In this document: piece after piece, positions 1 to 10,948 of the stretch
Position numbering within the stretch: the first letter of the stretch is position 1
How the letters are laid out: each line of letters begins with the position of its first letter
NCBI GenBank assembly: GCA_001778375.1
Contig: MFGV01000013.1
Coordinates: 1 to 44,143 of the forward strand
From: Candidatus Firestonebacteria bacterium RIFOXYD2_FULL_39_29
GTDB lineage: Bacteria; Oederibacteriota; D2-FULL-39-29
Direction of reading: 5' to 3'
Length of the DNA stretch: 44,143 nt
The notes under the pieces: model-generated
The model's input: only the letters and a program-made list of their open reading frames with translations
What the model was told of the DNA's origin: nothing
Database searches by the model: none
Translations under genes and position numbers: made by a program

Positions 1-59
1 AGCGACGTTCCTCCTTATAATTTTGTTCTCGTAAAACTTATTATACAGGATACGTCGCT
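1..59. repeat. Imperfect inverted repeat at the window edge
   Basis: The first 8 bases (AGCGACGT) are the exact reverse complement of positions 52-59, and the match continues imperfectly inward (TCCT against AGGA, TTATAAT against ATTATA). The fold would be a hairpin of about 60 nt. No T-run follows, so it is not a standard terminator. It may be a small palindromic element, and it may extend left of the window. Confidence 0.45.
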
Positions 60-158
60 GTTTTACTTCATACACATCTTTTGATTATAACTCTGGAGTA
101 AATTTAATGGAAGGCTATAAAGGAATAGAAATTAGAACTCCTTTGGAGGTAAAAGAAT

Positions 159-329
159 ATGATTGATAAAGAACCGAAATCAATGAAAGAAATTCATGAC
201 ATAAGAATTAAGCATTATGAGCAGAGAAAACACTTGTCCGACAAAGAAAAGATTGCATTGATAAATAATCGGGCAAAAGAAGCCATGGAAAAGTACGGTA
301 TAAAACCCAAAGAGTATTCCAAGGTTTAA
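159..329 (+). CDS. Small hypothetical protein (56 aa)
   Basis: A 56-codon frame opens with ATG at 159 and ends with TAA at 327-329. A clear Shine-Dalgarno (TTTGGAGG) lies about 8 nt upstream. The product is hydrophilic and rich in Lys, Glu and Ile, with no signal peptide or membrane segment, so it should be cytoplasmic. It is probably mostly helical; the segment around KEAMEKYGIKPKEYSK looks like an amphipathic helix followed by a short tail. A 19-codon frame (107-166) with its own GGAG overlaps the start and may couple translation or be chance. I do not recognise the family. Confidence 0.5.
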   Translation: MIDKEPKSMKEIHDIRIKHYEQRKHLSDKEKIALINNRAKEAMEKYGIKPKEYSKV

Positions 330-529
330 GTAAATATTATAACCATATACATTTGTTGCCTCTTTATTGTCAATTTCTCCAAGAATGGCGCGCGTTCTCC
401 TGGTCAAATGGGTAAAAGAAAAATATTTGCTTGTAGCCGACAAATCAAATAAAAATAGAATTACAAAAGGTCTGCAAAGTTTTTGTAAACATTTCATCCA
501 TACAAAAAAGCGCATACAGGTGGCTTAAT

Positions 530-1435
530 ATGAAAAGGGTATTTTCACTATTGCTTTTGATGGTTTTATTTGTTTCTTCCTATAAGGCAGGTGAAGAGGT
601 GAATTTTGATGATGTTAATTTATTTTTTGCAGATAAAAGTCTGCTCAAGTTATCCGTGTTTATGGATAAACTGGGGATAAAAAATACCAAATTTGGAAAT
701 ATTACTTTTTCAAGCGACGGAGAGAAGAGCTGGTATTATCAAAATTATTGCCAAAATCATTATTCGGAAGATAAAAGCCTCTTGGTTTTTGAAATGGCAG
801 AGGTTCCTATGCGTTGGACAAAAGTGTTTGCAATTTTCGAAAAAAAAGATACAAAATATATTCTAAAAGATTATATCGTAGGCAATGGTAAATATAAATT
901 ATCAGAGATTTCTTTTTACCCGTCAAAAACCAATGTCCCGGTTTTTTCAATTACCGGTAATTGGGGCGGGACAGGAACGCAAACAAGTGTTATCACATTT
1001 TATCAATACAAAAATGGTAAAGCGAATAAAGTGCTTGATTTTACAAGTGATAAAGAGAATAATACTTCGCGAATTTCGGATAAGTACACAGAAAAAATAT
1101 CATATTCAGATGCAGAAATACGAGTTGTTTATGATATTGAAATATCGTCTTTGATTGGTTTTTATGAATCCACATTTAAAGACCGGCCGTTTAGAATCCA
1201 AGTATTTAAAACAACAAGGCAAAATGTTTATAAGTGGAATCCTGCTGAACAAAAATATATATATGATACTGATTCCTCCCAGTTACCGGATAAGACAGGA
1301 AGTGGCCTGTCTCCAGATGCGGTATTTTACAAATACTTTAAAACGGAAATCAGAGAAGTTTTAAAAAACGGCGATAAATATCAGCGCGAATGGGTTGAAA
1401 AAATGTTTAAAGACATACCGAATCAGGATAGATAG
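530..1435 (+). CDS. Exported hypothetical protein (301 aa)
   Basis: The product begins with a Sec signal peptide (MKRVFSLLLLMVLFVSS, then a small-residue cleavage region) and lacks other hydrophobic segments, so it is probably periplasmic. The mature part is rich in beta-type sequence. Around residue 144 is NWGGTGTQTSVITFYQYKNG, a pattern seen in FG-GAP/VCBS-like export proteins, but a single instance does not define a family. The start at 530 has AGGTGG about 7 nt upstream. It stands alone; the next gene has its own promoter. I do not recognise the family and assign no function. Confidence 0.7.
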   Translation: MKRVFSLLLLMVLFVSSYKAGEEVNFDDVNLFFADKSLLKLSVFMDKLGIKNTKFGNITFSSDGEKSWYYQNYCQNHYSEDKSLLVFEMAEVPMRWTKVFAIFEKKDTKYILKDYIVGNGKYKLSEISFYPSKTNVPVFSITGNWGGTGTQTSVITFYQYKNGKANKVLDFTSDKENNTSRISDKYTEKISYSDAEIRVVYDIEISSLIGFYESTFKDRPFRIQVFKTTRQNVYKWNPAEQKYIYDTDSSQLPDKTGSGLSPDAVFYKYFKTEIREVLKNGDKYQREWVEKMFKDIPNQDR

Positions 1436-1495
1436 ATATTTTTTGGTTTCCCCTTCATTTCACAGCGCCTTCCTAGGATATTGTTTAAAGGCATC

Positions 1496-1524
1496 TTGAC
1501 AAGTCTATCTTCCCGCGGTATACT
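1496..1524 (+). promoter_or_regulatory. Sigma70-type promoter for the MORN-repeat gene
   Basis: A perfect -35 hexamer TTGACA (1496-1501) is followed after exactly 17 nt by TATACT (1519-1524), close to the TATAAT consensus. Transcription should start near 1531, giving an untranslated leader of about 140 nt before the ATG at 1674. Confidence 0.75.
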
Positions 1525-1561
1525 TAAACATCATCCCAGTAAGGCGTTATGCTTTGCTGGC

Positions 1562-1588
1562 CCCGAACTCTATGGGTTCGGGTTTTTT
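1562..1588 (+). terminator. Hairpin plus U-run inside the leader (possible attenuator)
   Basis: CCCGAAC (1562-1568) pairs perfectly with GTTCGGG (1576-1582) around a 7-nt loop and is followed directly by six T (1583-1588), the layout of an intrinsic terminator. It lies after the promoter at 1496-1524 and before the start codon at 1674. It could therefore end leader transcripts early unless an alternative fold forms, or simply be one stem of a larger leader structure. Confidence 0.6.
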
Positions 1589-1673
1589 AAAGGGGAATCC
1601 AAATGTCTCAAATCAGCGACCGTGCCGCAATATTAATATCAGCCAAGTTAACCGGTGGAGGGCTGTCTTAAAA
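1589..1673 (+). promoter_or_regulatory. Structured 5' leader, candidate riboswitch of unknown class
   Basis: Downstream of the U-run are AAAGGGGAATCC, GTGCCGCAA (1622-1630) and AGCCAAGTTAACCGG (1641-1655), leading into the ribosome site GGTGGAGG (1654-1661). The order GGGAA, then GCCGCAA, then an AGCC...ACCGG box next to the Shine-Dalgarno recalls the cobalamin riboswitch, but I could not draw all the conserved stems and the regulated gene is not a B12 gene. It is best treated as a leader of undetermined class that could mask the ribosome site. Confidence 0.3.
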
Positions 1674-2873
1674 ATGAAAAAAATAATAATAGCAAGTTTA
1701 TTACTATGTATAACCTCCAGTGCGGTTTTTCCGGAAGTTGTTAAGAAAACAACAAAGAAAAATGAAAAAGGTTTTACAAGGGAAGTTACTTATTACAACG
1801 GCGATCAGGAAATTGCAAAAGAGATAATTGACGAAAGTTGGAAGTCAACAGTAACAGGAAAAATTCCTGACGGTATTGTAAAAGAATATTATGAATCAGG
1901 GGAACTCTATATAGAGTGGAATTATAAAAATAACAAGAAAGATGGTCTATCTAAAGCATACTATAAAGATGGAAAAGTAAGCGGGGAGTGGAATTATAAA
2001 AACGGGGAGTCTAATGGTTTCTCGAAGTCATATTATGAAAATGGAACACTTAAGTATGAAAGTAGTTTCTCGGACGGAAAAAGAGACGGTTCAGATAAGG
2101 AATATTATAAGAATGGACAGCTTAAGCGGGAAGCAAATTATGCAAAGAATGAATTAGATGTTGTAAAAGCATATTTTAAAGACGGTAAAATAAGATCAAT
2201 CTCAACATATAAAAACGGGAATCCTTTTAACGACAAAATATACGATAAAAATGGTGAGCTTACAATGGATTCAGATTCGGGATACTTTCCGGTTAAAGCT
2301 ACAGAAAAAGAAAAAGCGGAAGGGGTAAATATTTTAAAGCAGTGGGTTAAAGAAAATACAATAACGATCAATCTTCCTGATTGGCCTACCAATGGTCCGG
2401 GATTGAAAGAAATAACTTCAGATGTAACAATTGCCGATATTAATAAAGCTATTAAAGATAAAGCAGAAGAGGAAGAAGAGGGAAAAGAGGAAAACACCTA
2501 TTTGTATGATGCAAAAAACGAAAGGGTAGAATTAAAAACTATTAGTCTTGGAAAAGGGACTCCATGCTTTGCATTTCTTGTTCAGCATGGACATGTTGGC
2601 TGGGATGGGGGACTTTGGAAGATAAACGAAAACAAAAGTTTGGAATTTGTTTTAGGTTTGGGCGGGTGGCATTCAGGGGTGTTTTTCATGGATATAGATA
2701 AAGATGGTGTACAAGAAATAATCAATACCGAATTAATGCTTTCTGCCGGAGGTCTTAATTTGCGTAAATATGGAATAGATTTAGGACATGCAGGCATGAC
2801 TAAGGTTTATAAATGGAAAAATAATAAATTCGAAATTATCGGCCGTATGTTCGACAATATTGACCCTAAATAG
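1674..2873 (+). CDS. Exported MORN-variant repeat protein (399 aa)
   Basis: The start chosen is ATG 1674, because the signal peptide (MKKIIIASLLLCITSSAVFPE) begins there; the in-frame ATG at 1554 lies inside the leader hairpin. Residues of about 60-185 carry tandem MORN_2-type repeats (patterns such as KEYYESGEL, KAYYKDGKV, KSYYENGTLKYES), as in the YwqK family, which form beta-strand ladders. The C-terminal half contains a calcium-loop-like DIDKDGVQEII of the FG-GAP/VCBS type. The protein should be periplasmic or surface exposed. Its molecular role is not known; the repeats suggest binding or scaffolding. It is monocistronic, with its own promoter and leader. Confidence 0.75.
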   Translation: MKKIIIASLLLCITSSAVFPEVVKKTTKKNEKGFTREVTYYNGDQEIAKEIIDESWKSTVTGKIPDGIVKEYYESGELYIEWNYKNNKKDGLSKAYYKDGKVSGEWNYKNGESNGFSKSYYENGTLKYESSFSDGKRDGSDKEYYKNGQLKREANYAKNELDVVKAYFKDGKIRSISTYKNGNPFNDKIYDKNGELTMDSDSGYFPVKATEKEKAEGVNILKQWVKENTITINLPDWPTNGPGLKEITSDVTIADINKAIKDKAEEEEEGKEENTYLYDAKNERVELKTISLGKGTPCFAFLVQHGHVGWDGGLWKINENKSLEFVLGLGGWHSGVFFMDIDKDGVQEIINTELMLSAGGLNLRKYGIDLGHAGMTKVYKWKNNKFEIIGRMFDNIDPK

Positions 2874-2915
2874 AGATTTTCCTTTCATTTTCCAACCCGT
2901 TCCTATGATATGAAA

Positions 2916-2945
2916 GTGACAAAATACCTCCTTTTATGCTATAAT
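2916..2945 (+). promoter_or_regulatory. Promoter upstream of gyrB
   Basis: GTGACA (2916-2921) and a perfect TATAAT (2940-2945) are 18 nt apart. The -10 is preceded by TGC, an extended -10 feature. Transcription should begin near 2952, leaving about 64 nt before the GTG start of gyrB. Confidence 0.65.
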
Positions 2946-3015
2946 GATACGTATTTTTATATGGGAAAATTAATAAATTAACTGATAATATCATAAGAAT
3001 CAGGAGGAATCATAA

Positions 3016-6188
<3,173 letters not shown>

Positions 6189-6211
6189 AAATAAAGCAAA
6201 GATTTGTTTCG

Positions 6212-6232
6212 TCCGCCAATTATTAGGGCGGA
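6212..6232 (+). terminator. TCCGCC/GGCGGA stem-loop after the ANTAR gene
   Basis: TCCGCC (6212-6217) pairs with GGCGGA (6227-6232) around 9 nt. A T-rich stretch follows only about 12 nt later, so it is a weak terminator at best. The same core recurs in other intergenic regions of this window. Confidence 0.4.
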
Positions 6233-6267
6233 TAGAGCTTCGAATTTGTTTTTAAGGGAGGCCTCAT

Positions 6268-7245
6268 ATGGTAATAGTTTTCAGGATTGTATTCATTTGT
6301 GTCAGTAGTTTGGTGGGATTTTTGATTGCTGACGGTTTTAACGTGCCGCAATACAAAGGAACGATTGTCGGAGTATTTTCCGGCATTGCAGTAGTTTTGT
6401 TGGATATTTTTTCCGGTAAAATATCCGTAAAAGACCTGTCTGCGCTCCTAATCGGACTGATACTAGGCCTTGTGGTTGCGGCTTTATTTGCCCATGGTTT
6501 TGCCCAGATCCCGGCTCTCCAGCAGCCCAAAAACGCTTATATTCCCTTAATTATCTATATTATCTGTATTTATTTTGGCATGGTTATGGCGCTTAAGAAA
6601 AAAGATGAGCTTCTCGGTTTCCGCTCTTTTGTCGGCGGAAAGGAAAAATCCGCGTATTCCAAGATACTTGATACCAGCGTTATCATAGACGGCAGAGTCG
6701 CGGATATCATAGAGCTCGGGTTTATGGACGGCGATATAATTATTCCCAAGTTTGTAGTGCTGGAACTCCAGATGATCGCGGATTCTCCGGATACGTTAAA
6801 AAGAAACAGGGGCCGCCGCGGGTTGGATATAGTCACAAGAATGCAAAAAGCCTCTCCATTTATCAGGATTACCGAGGAGGATTTCCCGGAGCTTCGTAAT
6901 GTGGATGAGAAATTGTTAAAGCTGGCGAAAAAAACAGGAGGGAAGGTTGTAACCAATGATTTTAATTTAAATAAAGTCGCCTCTGTGGAAAAAATAAAAG
7001 TTCTGAATATTAATGACCTTTCGAACGGCTTAAAGCCGCAGGTAATTCCCGGTGAGTACATGAGAGTAAAGATAATAAAGGAAGGCAAAGAAAACAACCA
7101 GGGAATAGCCTATCTTGAAGACGGCACGATGATAGTAGTGGACGGCGCGAAGAATGCCATAAACAAAGAGATAGATGTAATGATAACCAGTGCTATTCAA
7201 ACCTCCGCCGGAAGAATGATATTTGCAAAGAAAAGGGAAGACTAG
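6268..7245 (+). CDS. Membrane-anchored PIN/TRAM domain protein (YacL-like)
   Basis: This 325-aa protein has about four N-terminal transmembrane helices (residues 1-115). A PIN nuclease-like domain starts with ILDTSVIIDGR near residue 132 and includes an acidic VVTNDFNLNK segment, and the protein ends in a TRAM domain (from about residue 265, RVKIIKEGKENNQGIAYLED). The order matches the YacL family of PIN/TRAM proteins. The catalytic acidic residues seem present, suggesting an RNA-directed nuclease tethered to the inner face of the membrane; its substrate is unknown. The start has a strong GGGAGG. In many bacteria this gene sits just upstream of ispD, as here. Confidence 0.9.
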   Translation: MVIVFRIVFICVSSLVGFLIADGFNVPQYKGTIVGVFSGIAVVLLDIFSGKISVKDLSALLIGLILGLVVAALFAHGFAQIPALQQPKNAYIPLIIYIICIYFGMVMALKKKDELLGFRSFVGGKEKSAYSKILDTSVIIDGRVADIIELGFMDGDIIIPKFVVLELQMIADSPDTLKRNRGRRGLDIVTRMQKASPFIRITEEDFPELRNVDEKLLKLAKKTGGKVVTNDFNLNKVASVEKIKVLNINDLSNGLKPQVIPGEYMRVKIIKEGKENNQGIAYLEDGTMIVVDGAKNAINKEIDVMITSAIQTSAGRMIFAKKRED

Positions 7246-7252
7246 AAGAGAT

Positions 7253-7398
7253 ATTGACAATTTACGAATGACGAATGACGATTTTAGGTATACGGAAAAT
7301 AGCTTCCGTAATATTTAAAAAAATGAATAAGCAACAAATTGTATTTTCAAAAAATAATACCACATACAATTGTCAATCGTGAATCGTCAATTGTAAAT
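7253..7398. repeat. MITE-like inverted repeat between the PIN/TRAM gene and ispD
   Basis: The arms 7253-7283 and 7368-7398 are inverted and match at about 25 of 31 positions. Both are built from ACGAATGAC-like words. The interior holds a small hairpin (CGGAA..TTCCG, near 7293-7309). A smaller relative lies at 35992-36052. It encodes no protein and separates two genes usually found together, which suggests insertion. Confidence 0.5.
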
Positions 7399-7423
7399 GC
7401 TTTAGCAGGCAAGGGGAGAATGC

Positions 7424-8077
7424 ATGACAATCTCAGTGATCATCGTCGCTGCCGGCAGCAGCAAGCGGCTGGGCGGTAAAGTGAATAAACCTTATTTAAA
7501 TATTAAAGGGAAACCTGCGCTTTATTATTCTATAAAAACATTTTTATCATTGAATATGATCAAAGAGGTCCTTGTTGTCATCAGAGAAAAAGATGAAACA
7601 ATGTTCAGATCATTGTTAAATAAATATATATTTTTCGGCGTAAAATATACTTATGGCGGTAAGGAGAGAAAAGATTCCGTATTAAACGGGTTAAATGCTC
7701 TCGAAAATAAAAAGGGAATTGTTCTTATTCATGATGCCGCTCGGCCGTTTGTTTCAAAAGAACTGGTAAGCCGGGTAATAAAGGCGTCAGTAAAATACCG
7801 CGCGGCGATCCCTGTAATACCCGTAAAAGACACGGTTAAATATTCTAAAAACGGAACCTTTGTTGAAAAAACACTCAACCGGAATGAACTTTTTCTTGCG
7901 CAGACTCCCCAGGGGTTTGATTTTACTCTTCTTATGAAGTCCAATTTGAAAGCTCTCCTCAAAAAAACACCGATTACGGATGATGCTATGCTCATGGAAT
8001 CAGCCGGGGTTAAAACGGCGCTTGTAAAAGGCGATGAAAATAATATCAAAATTACGACTATAGAGGATCTTGCATAA
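7424..8077 (+). CDS. ispD: 2-C-methyl-D-erythritol 4-phosphate cytidylyltransferase
   Basis: IspD transfers CMP from CTP to methylerythritol phosphate, the third step of the MEP isoprenoid pathway, in the cytoplasm. The N-terminal nucleotide-binding signature is clear (AAGSSKRLGG, residues 9-18, then KPYL at 22-25). HDAARPFVS, QTPQGF and TDDAMLME are the expected family motifs. The length (217 aa) is slightly below the usual 225-235; the C-terminus stops soon after the ITTIEDLA segment, which does not affect the active site. A GGGGAG ribosome site precedes the ATG. ispF is not adjacent. The next gene follows after 12 nt. Confidence 0.95.
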   Translation: MTISVIIVAAGSSKRLGGKVNKPYLNIKGKPALYYSIKTFLSLNMIKEVLVVIREKDETMFRSLLNKYIFFGVKYTYGGKERKDSVLNGLNALENKKGIVLIHDAARPFVSKELVSRVIKASVKYRAAIPVIPVKDTVKYSKNGTFVEKTLNRNELFLAQTPQGFDFTLLMKSNLKALLKKTPITDDAMLMESAGVKTALVKGDENNIKITTIEDLA

Positions 8078-8089
8078 AACGGAGTTAAA

Positions 8090-8755
8090 ATGAAAGCATT
8101 GATGTCTCTGCTTCTGCTCCTTCCTATCTTATCAACCTGTCTTTCTTCCAAAGAATATATTTTTAATATTAATGAAAAAGGAACGGAGTATAAGAATTTT
8201 GTAAATATAAATAAGATCGAGAGCGGCTATTATTTAAAGAGTACCGTAAATAAGGAAGAAGAAAAAGATTCGGTTATGGAAGCAAAATTAAATAAGGATT
8301 TTGAAACTGTTGAATGGAAATTAAAGAATCCTAAGAAAAGTATTGATGTAATTGCCGTACGTGAAGGGAATATAATAATACTTACGGGAACTTTTAGCGG
8401 AAAAGAGAACAACAAAAAGGAAATATATATAGACAACCGGCCGTGGCATCAGATATTCCAGCTCGGGCTTATGAAATTCGCAATTTCGGAGACAAAAGAA
8501 AAAAGTATTGAGTTTTGGGGGCTTAGGCCTGACAACCCGGAAAGTTCCGGAGTTCTCGCGGCGTCAAAAGACAAGGTTGAGACCATAGAAGTAAACGGAA
8601 AGAAGATAGAAACTGCAAAGTTAAGAATAGGCCTTGCCGGCTGGCTTTCAATATTTTGGACCGGGGATTACTGGTTCCGGCTCTCTGACGGTCTTTATAT
8701 CATGGCAAAACCAACAGGTAATGTATCCGCGGTGCTTGTTGAAGAAAAAGAGTGA
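8090..8755 (+). CDS. Exported hypothetical protein, paralogue of 27480-28256 (221 aa)
   Basis: An N-terminal signal peptide (MKALMSLLLLLPILSTCLSS; the Cys could be a lipid site, but the lipobox is poor) precedes a roughly 200-aa domain. The domain is closely related to the gene at 27480: shared segments include LNKDFETVEWK, KENNKKEI, KSIEFW, and near the C-terminus WTGDYWFRLSDG. The pattern of short strands ending in a DG turn recalls DUF3108-type periplasmic proteins, but that link is weak. It probably acts in the periplasm. It lies 12 nt after ispD and may be co-transcribed with it. Function unknown. Confidence 0.7.
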   Translation: MKALMSLLLLLPILSTCLSSKEYIFNINEKGTEYKNFVNINKIESGYYLKSTVNKEEEKDSVMEAKLNKDFETVEWKLKNPKKSIDVIAVREGNIIILTGTFSGKENNKKEIYIDNRPWHQIFQLGLMKFAISETKEKSIEFWGLRPDNPESSGVLAASKDKVETIEVNGKKIETAKLRIGLAGWLSIFWTGDYWFRLSDGLYIMAKPTGNVSAVLVEEKE

Positions 8756-8806
8756 AAACCTCAATTGGATACTTGATAATTTCTGATTTTGCAATATTGT
8801 GAAAGA

Positions 8807-8868
8807 GGATAAAAGTCAATTGTTCTGGGAATTAGACCAGTACCCTTCCTGCCTTTAAATGATATAAT
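8807..8868 (+). promoter_or_regulatory. Shared promoter element, copy 1 (REC-AraC gene)
   Basis: GGATAAAAGTCAATT (8807-8821) is followed by a perfect TATAAT at 8863-8868, exactly 48 nt after the G of GTC. The -10 has an upstream TG (extended -10). The gene start at 8884 is only about 8 nt past the expected transcription start, so the leader is very short. Five other copies with the same spacing occur in this window. Confidence 0.65.
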
Positions 8869-8883
8869 TACCGCAGAGAGTAT

Positions 8884-9618
8884 ATGAAAAAAGATAAAAT
8901 ACTTTTAATAGATGATGATGAGATATTGAAGAAGGAATTTAAAGAATGCTTTTCCGAATATGAGTTTTTAGATGCTAAAAACGGAGAGCAGGCTTTAAAT
9001 ATTATTTCTAAACCGAACGAAATAGACCTGGTAATTCTTGACGTAAAAATGCCGGGGATAAACGGGCTTGAGGTCTTAAGGAAAATAAAGAAAAACGCTC
9101 CTGAAGTTCCTGTGATAATATTTACGGGATATGCTTCAAAGGAAGTAGTTCTTGAGTCGCTGAGAAATAGTGCCGACAACCTTATTGAAAAGCCGTTTGA
9201 TATAGAAAAGTCCAGAGATGTTATAGAAACGCTTCTTGCTAAGATAAAAAAAGAGCCGGAAGATGAGTCGCTGGATACCAAAGGTAAGATAAACAAGGCA
9301 AAAAAGTTTCTTGAAAAAAACTTCAGAAAGAAGACCGATCTTAAAGATGCGGCAAAAGTAGTAGCCCTGACCGCAAAATATTTAAGTATGGAGTACAAGA
9401 AGATAACAGGCGTGGGTTTTAGCGAACACAGGCAGCAGTTGAGGATTGATGAGGCAAAAGAAATGCTTAAAAACACGGGTTACAGCGTTGATCAGATATC
9501 TTACAAAGTAGGATATGAGAATTGTGAATCATTGATACGACCGTTTAAGAAAAGTACCGGCACCACCCCGGCTGAATACCGTAAAAGCAAAAATAAAGGC
9601 AAAAAAAAGAAACGCTAG
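8884..9618 (+). CDS. Response regulator with AraC-type DNA-binding domain
   Basis: This 244-aa protein has a receiver domain (residues 1-125; acidic pocket Asp10-Asp12, phosphoacceptor Asp53 in ILDVKMPG, conserved Lys in EKPFD). A linker follows, then an AraC/XylS double helix-turn-helix (about 140-237, with ISYKVGYENCESLIRPFKKSTGTTPAEYR as the usual second-helix region, given here only as landmarks at residues 204-231). The C-terminal tail is Lys-rich. It is the only protein in the window with a clear DNA-binding domain, which makes it the first candidate to read the shared promoter box. It has a copy of that box itself. No kinase is adjacent. Confidence 0.9.
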   Translation: MKKDKILLIDDDEILKKEFKECFSEYEFLDAKNGEQALNIISKPNEIDLVILDVKMPGINGLEVLRKIKKNAPEVPVIIFTGYASKEVVLESLRNSADNLIEKPFDIEKSRDVIETLLAKIKKEPEDESLDTKGKINKAKKFLEKNFRKKTDLKDAAKVVALTAKYLSMEYKKITGVGFSEHRQQLRIDEAKEMLKNTGYSVDQISYKVGYENCESLIRPFKKSTGTTPAEYRKSKNKGKKKKR

Positions 9619-9645
9619 TTTTAATAAATTTCAATTGAAAACATA

Positions 9646-9689
9646 TCTTGTATCAGTGGAATCCGATAGTTTTGTAATCAGTGAAATCG
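9646..9689. repeat. TTGTATCAGTG-type dispersed repeat, copy 1
   Basis: The segment holds two tandem variants of a TTGTAATCAGTGGAATC-like word (TTGTATCAGTGGAATC, then TTGTAATCAGTGAAATC). The same pair occurs at 13630-13672; partial forms occur at 27390-27433 and 41338-41420. All are intergenic. Function unknown. Confidence 0.5.
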
Positions 9690-9786
9690 CTTTTCACCGG
9701 GGGCTCATGCAATAATACTCAGTATTGGATGCAGCGGGAAAAAGTAGAACAAAGATCGTAAGTTTTCCAATATAGAGGAGCGCCGG

Positions 9787-10152
9787 GTGAAAAAATATAT
9801 TTTGATCGCGGACGATGATGTAGAATTAAATGAAGGGCTTGCAGAACTTCTTAAAGGTGAAGGTTACCTGGTTTGTTCGGTTAGCAACGGGGAAGAAGCA
9901 GTAAAGGAAGCAGGCAAGCAGCATTTTGATCTTATAGTTCTTGACTATAAAATGGAAAAAATGAACGGCAGAGAGACATTAATAGAATTAAAAAAAATTG
10001 CCCCTGAAGTAAAAGTAATATTCATAAGCGGTAACCCCTTTATTGAAAAAATAAAAGAAGAAAAAGAATTTTCCGGAAATATTATTTGCGCCCTGAGTAA
10101 GCCTTTTAGCATAGAAAAGTTCATAGCTTCCGTATCCGAAGCCTGCAAATAG
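9787..10152 (+). CDS. Stand-alone response regulator receiver protein
   Basis: The 121-aa product is a single CheY-like receiver domain: acidic residues Asp9-Asp11, phosphoacceptor Asp53 in LDYKMEKMNG, a Ser in place of the switch Thr (FISGN), and Lys in SKPF. There is no output domain, so it should act as a phosphate shuttle or by protein contact. The start is GTG 9787, placed after GAGGAG; the reading frame begins MKKYILIADDD. It is an orphan, with no kinase nearby. It follows the REC-AraC gene by 168 nt that hold a dispersed repeat. Confidence 0.88.
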   Translation: MKKYILIADDDVELNEGLAELLKGEGYLVCSVSNGEEAVKEAGKQHFDLIVLDYKMEKMNGRETLIELKKIAPEVKVIFISGNPFIEKIKEEKEFSGNIICALSKPFSIEKFIASVSEACK

Positions 10153-10167
10153 GTCAATCCTTTAATC

Positions 10168-10229
10168 GGATAAAAATCAACTCAAACAGGCATAACCTCC
10201 TTAATAAAATAATGAATATTTGTAATAAT
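10168..10229 (+). promoter_or_regulatory. Shared promoter element, copy 2 (DUF2934 gene)
   Basis: GGATAAAAATCAACT starts at 10168 and is followed by AACAGG and then CCTCCTTAAT at the -35 position. A TAATAAT stretch (10223-10229) lies at the same 48-nt offset as in the other copies. The -10 is the least consensus-like of the set, but the upstream box is well conserved. Confidence 0.55.
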
Positions 10230-10257
10230 AATACATAATTTAAAACAGGAGGATAAT

Positions 10258-10449
10258 ATGATAATAAAAAAAGCAGGTAAGCCGGTTTTGGTAAAAAATT
10301 CAATAAAGAAGCCGGAGATGCAGAAAGACGGAATAAATGAAGAAATAAGAAGGAAGGCGTATTATAAGTTTGAGAACAGCGGAAGGATCAATGGAAATGA
10401 CCGGCTTCATTGGTATGAAGCGGAAATTGAAGTAGCAGGAAATAAGTAG
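10258..10449 (+). CDS. DUF2934 family small protein (63 aa)
   Basis: The second half (residues 28-60) matches the DUF2934 pattern: EIRRKAYYKFENSGR, then a short loop and HWYEAEIEV, as in the usual IRxRAYELxExxGxxxGxxxxHWxxAExE form. The N-terminal third is basic, rich in Lys. The start has GGAGG at the right distance. The domain is common in small bacterial proteins, but I know of no demonstrated function. The same domain is found at the N-terminus of the OmpA protein at 26475. It sits behind a copy of the shared promoter box. Confidence 0.8.
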   Translation: MIIKKAGKPVLVKNSIKKPEMQKDGINEEIRRKAYYKFENSGRINGNDRLHWYEAEIEVAGNK

Positions 10450-10557
10450 GAAAAAATATTCTTTTCCTGTCGGCGAAATATTGTAAAATATATTCAAGTA
10501 TTAATATTTCTGTTTTTGGTTGCTGAACAGACAGGAGATGGTTTTTAAAGGATAAAT

Positions 10558-10935
10558 ATGCCTAAAAAAGTGATGATAGTAGATGACGATACAAGTTTTC
10601 TTGAAGAACTCGTTGAGATGATAAAAATGAGCGGTTACGATGTTATCTCTTCTGACAACAGCGCAGATGTCGTAAAGATCGTCAGAAAAGAAAAGCCCGA
10701 TGTAATTCTCATGGATTTAAAAATGGACGGTCTAAACGGTTTTCAACTTGTCATGATGCTTAAACATTATAAAGATATAAGTAATATTCCTGTAATAATA
10801 ATGACGGGACACTATAATGACGAAGTGGATGTTTGGCTGGAGAATTCTTTTGGCGTGCATAGGTTCATAAAAAAGCCTTTTAACCCGCTGGATGTAATAT
10901 CGAGGATAGAAGAAACAGTAGCAGCAAAAATATAA
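10558..10935 (+). CDS. Stand-alone response regulator receiver protein
   Basis: A 125-aa receiver domain with Asp9-Asp11, phosphoacceptor Asp53 in LMDLKMDGLNG, switch Thr in IIMTGH, and Lys in KKPFN. There is no output domain. The ATG is preceded by AGGAGATGG and AAAGGATAA. The downstream lipoprotein gene begins 13 nt after its stop, so the two are likely co-transcribed. It probably functions as a phosphotransfer or scaffold protein; the partner is not identifiable here. Confidence 0.88.
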   Translation: MPKKVMIVDDDTSFLEELVEMIKMSGYDVISSDNSADVVKIVRKEKPDVILMDLKMDGLNGFQLVMMLKHYKDISNIPVIIMTGHYNDEVDVWLENSFGVHRFIKKPFNPLDVISRIEETVAAKI

Positions 10936-10948
10936 CGGAGAAATAATC

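Noticed and set aside
107-166. 19-codon frame with a GGAG site overlapping the start of the 159 gene
   Set aside because: Too short to support as a gene; the composition is ordinary and there is no family match. It may only aid coupling.
180-515. 111-residue frame on the minus strand
   Set aside because: It covers the well-supported 159-329 gene on the other strand, has no ribosome site and no recognisable family.
385-528. 47-residue + strand frame ending just before the 530 gene
   Set aside because: No convincing ribosome site, low-complexity basic product, no family.
1554-1673. N-terminal extension of the MORN gene from an upstream ATG
   Set aside because: It would translate through the leader hairpin and place 40 residues before a perfect signal peptide.
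1589-1673. Firm call of a cobalamin riboswitch
   Set aside because: Only some sequence boxes fit, the stems could not all be drawn and the regulated gene has no B12 link.
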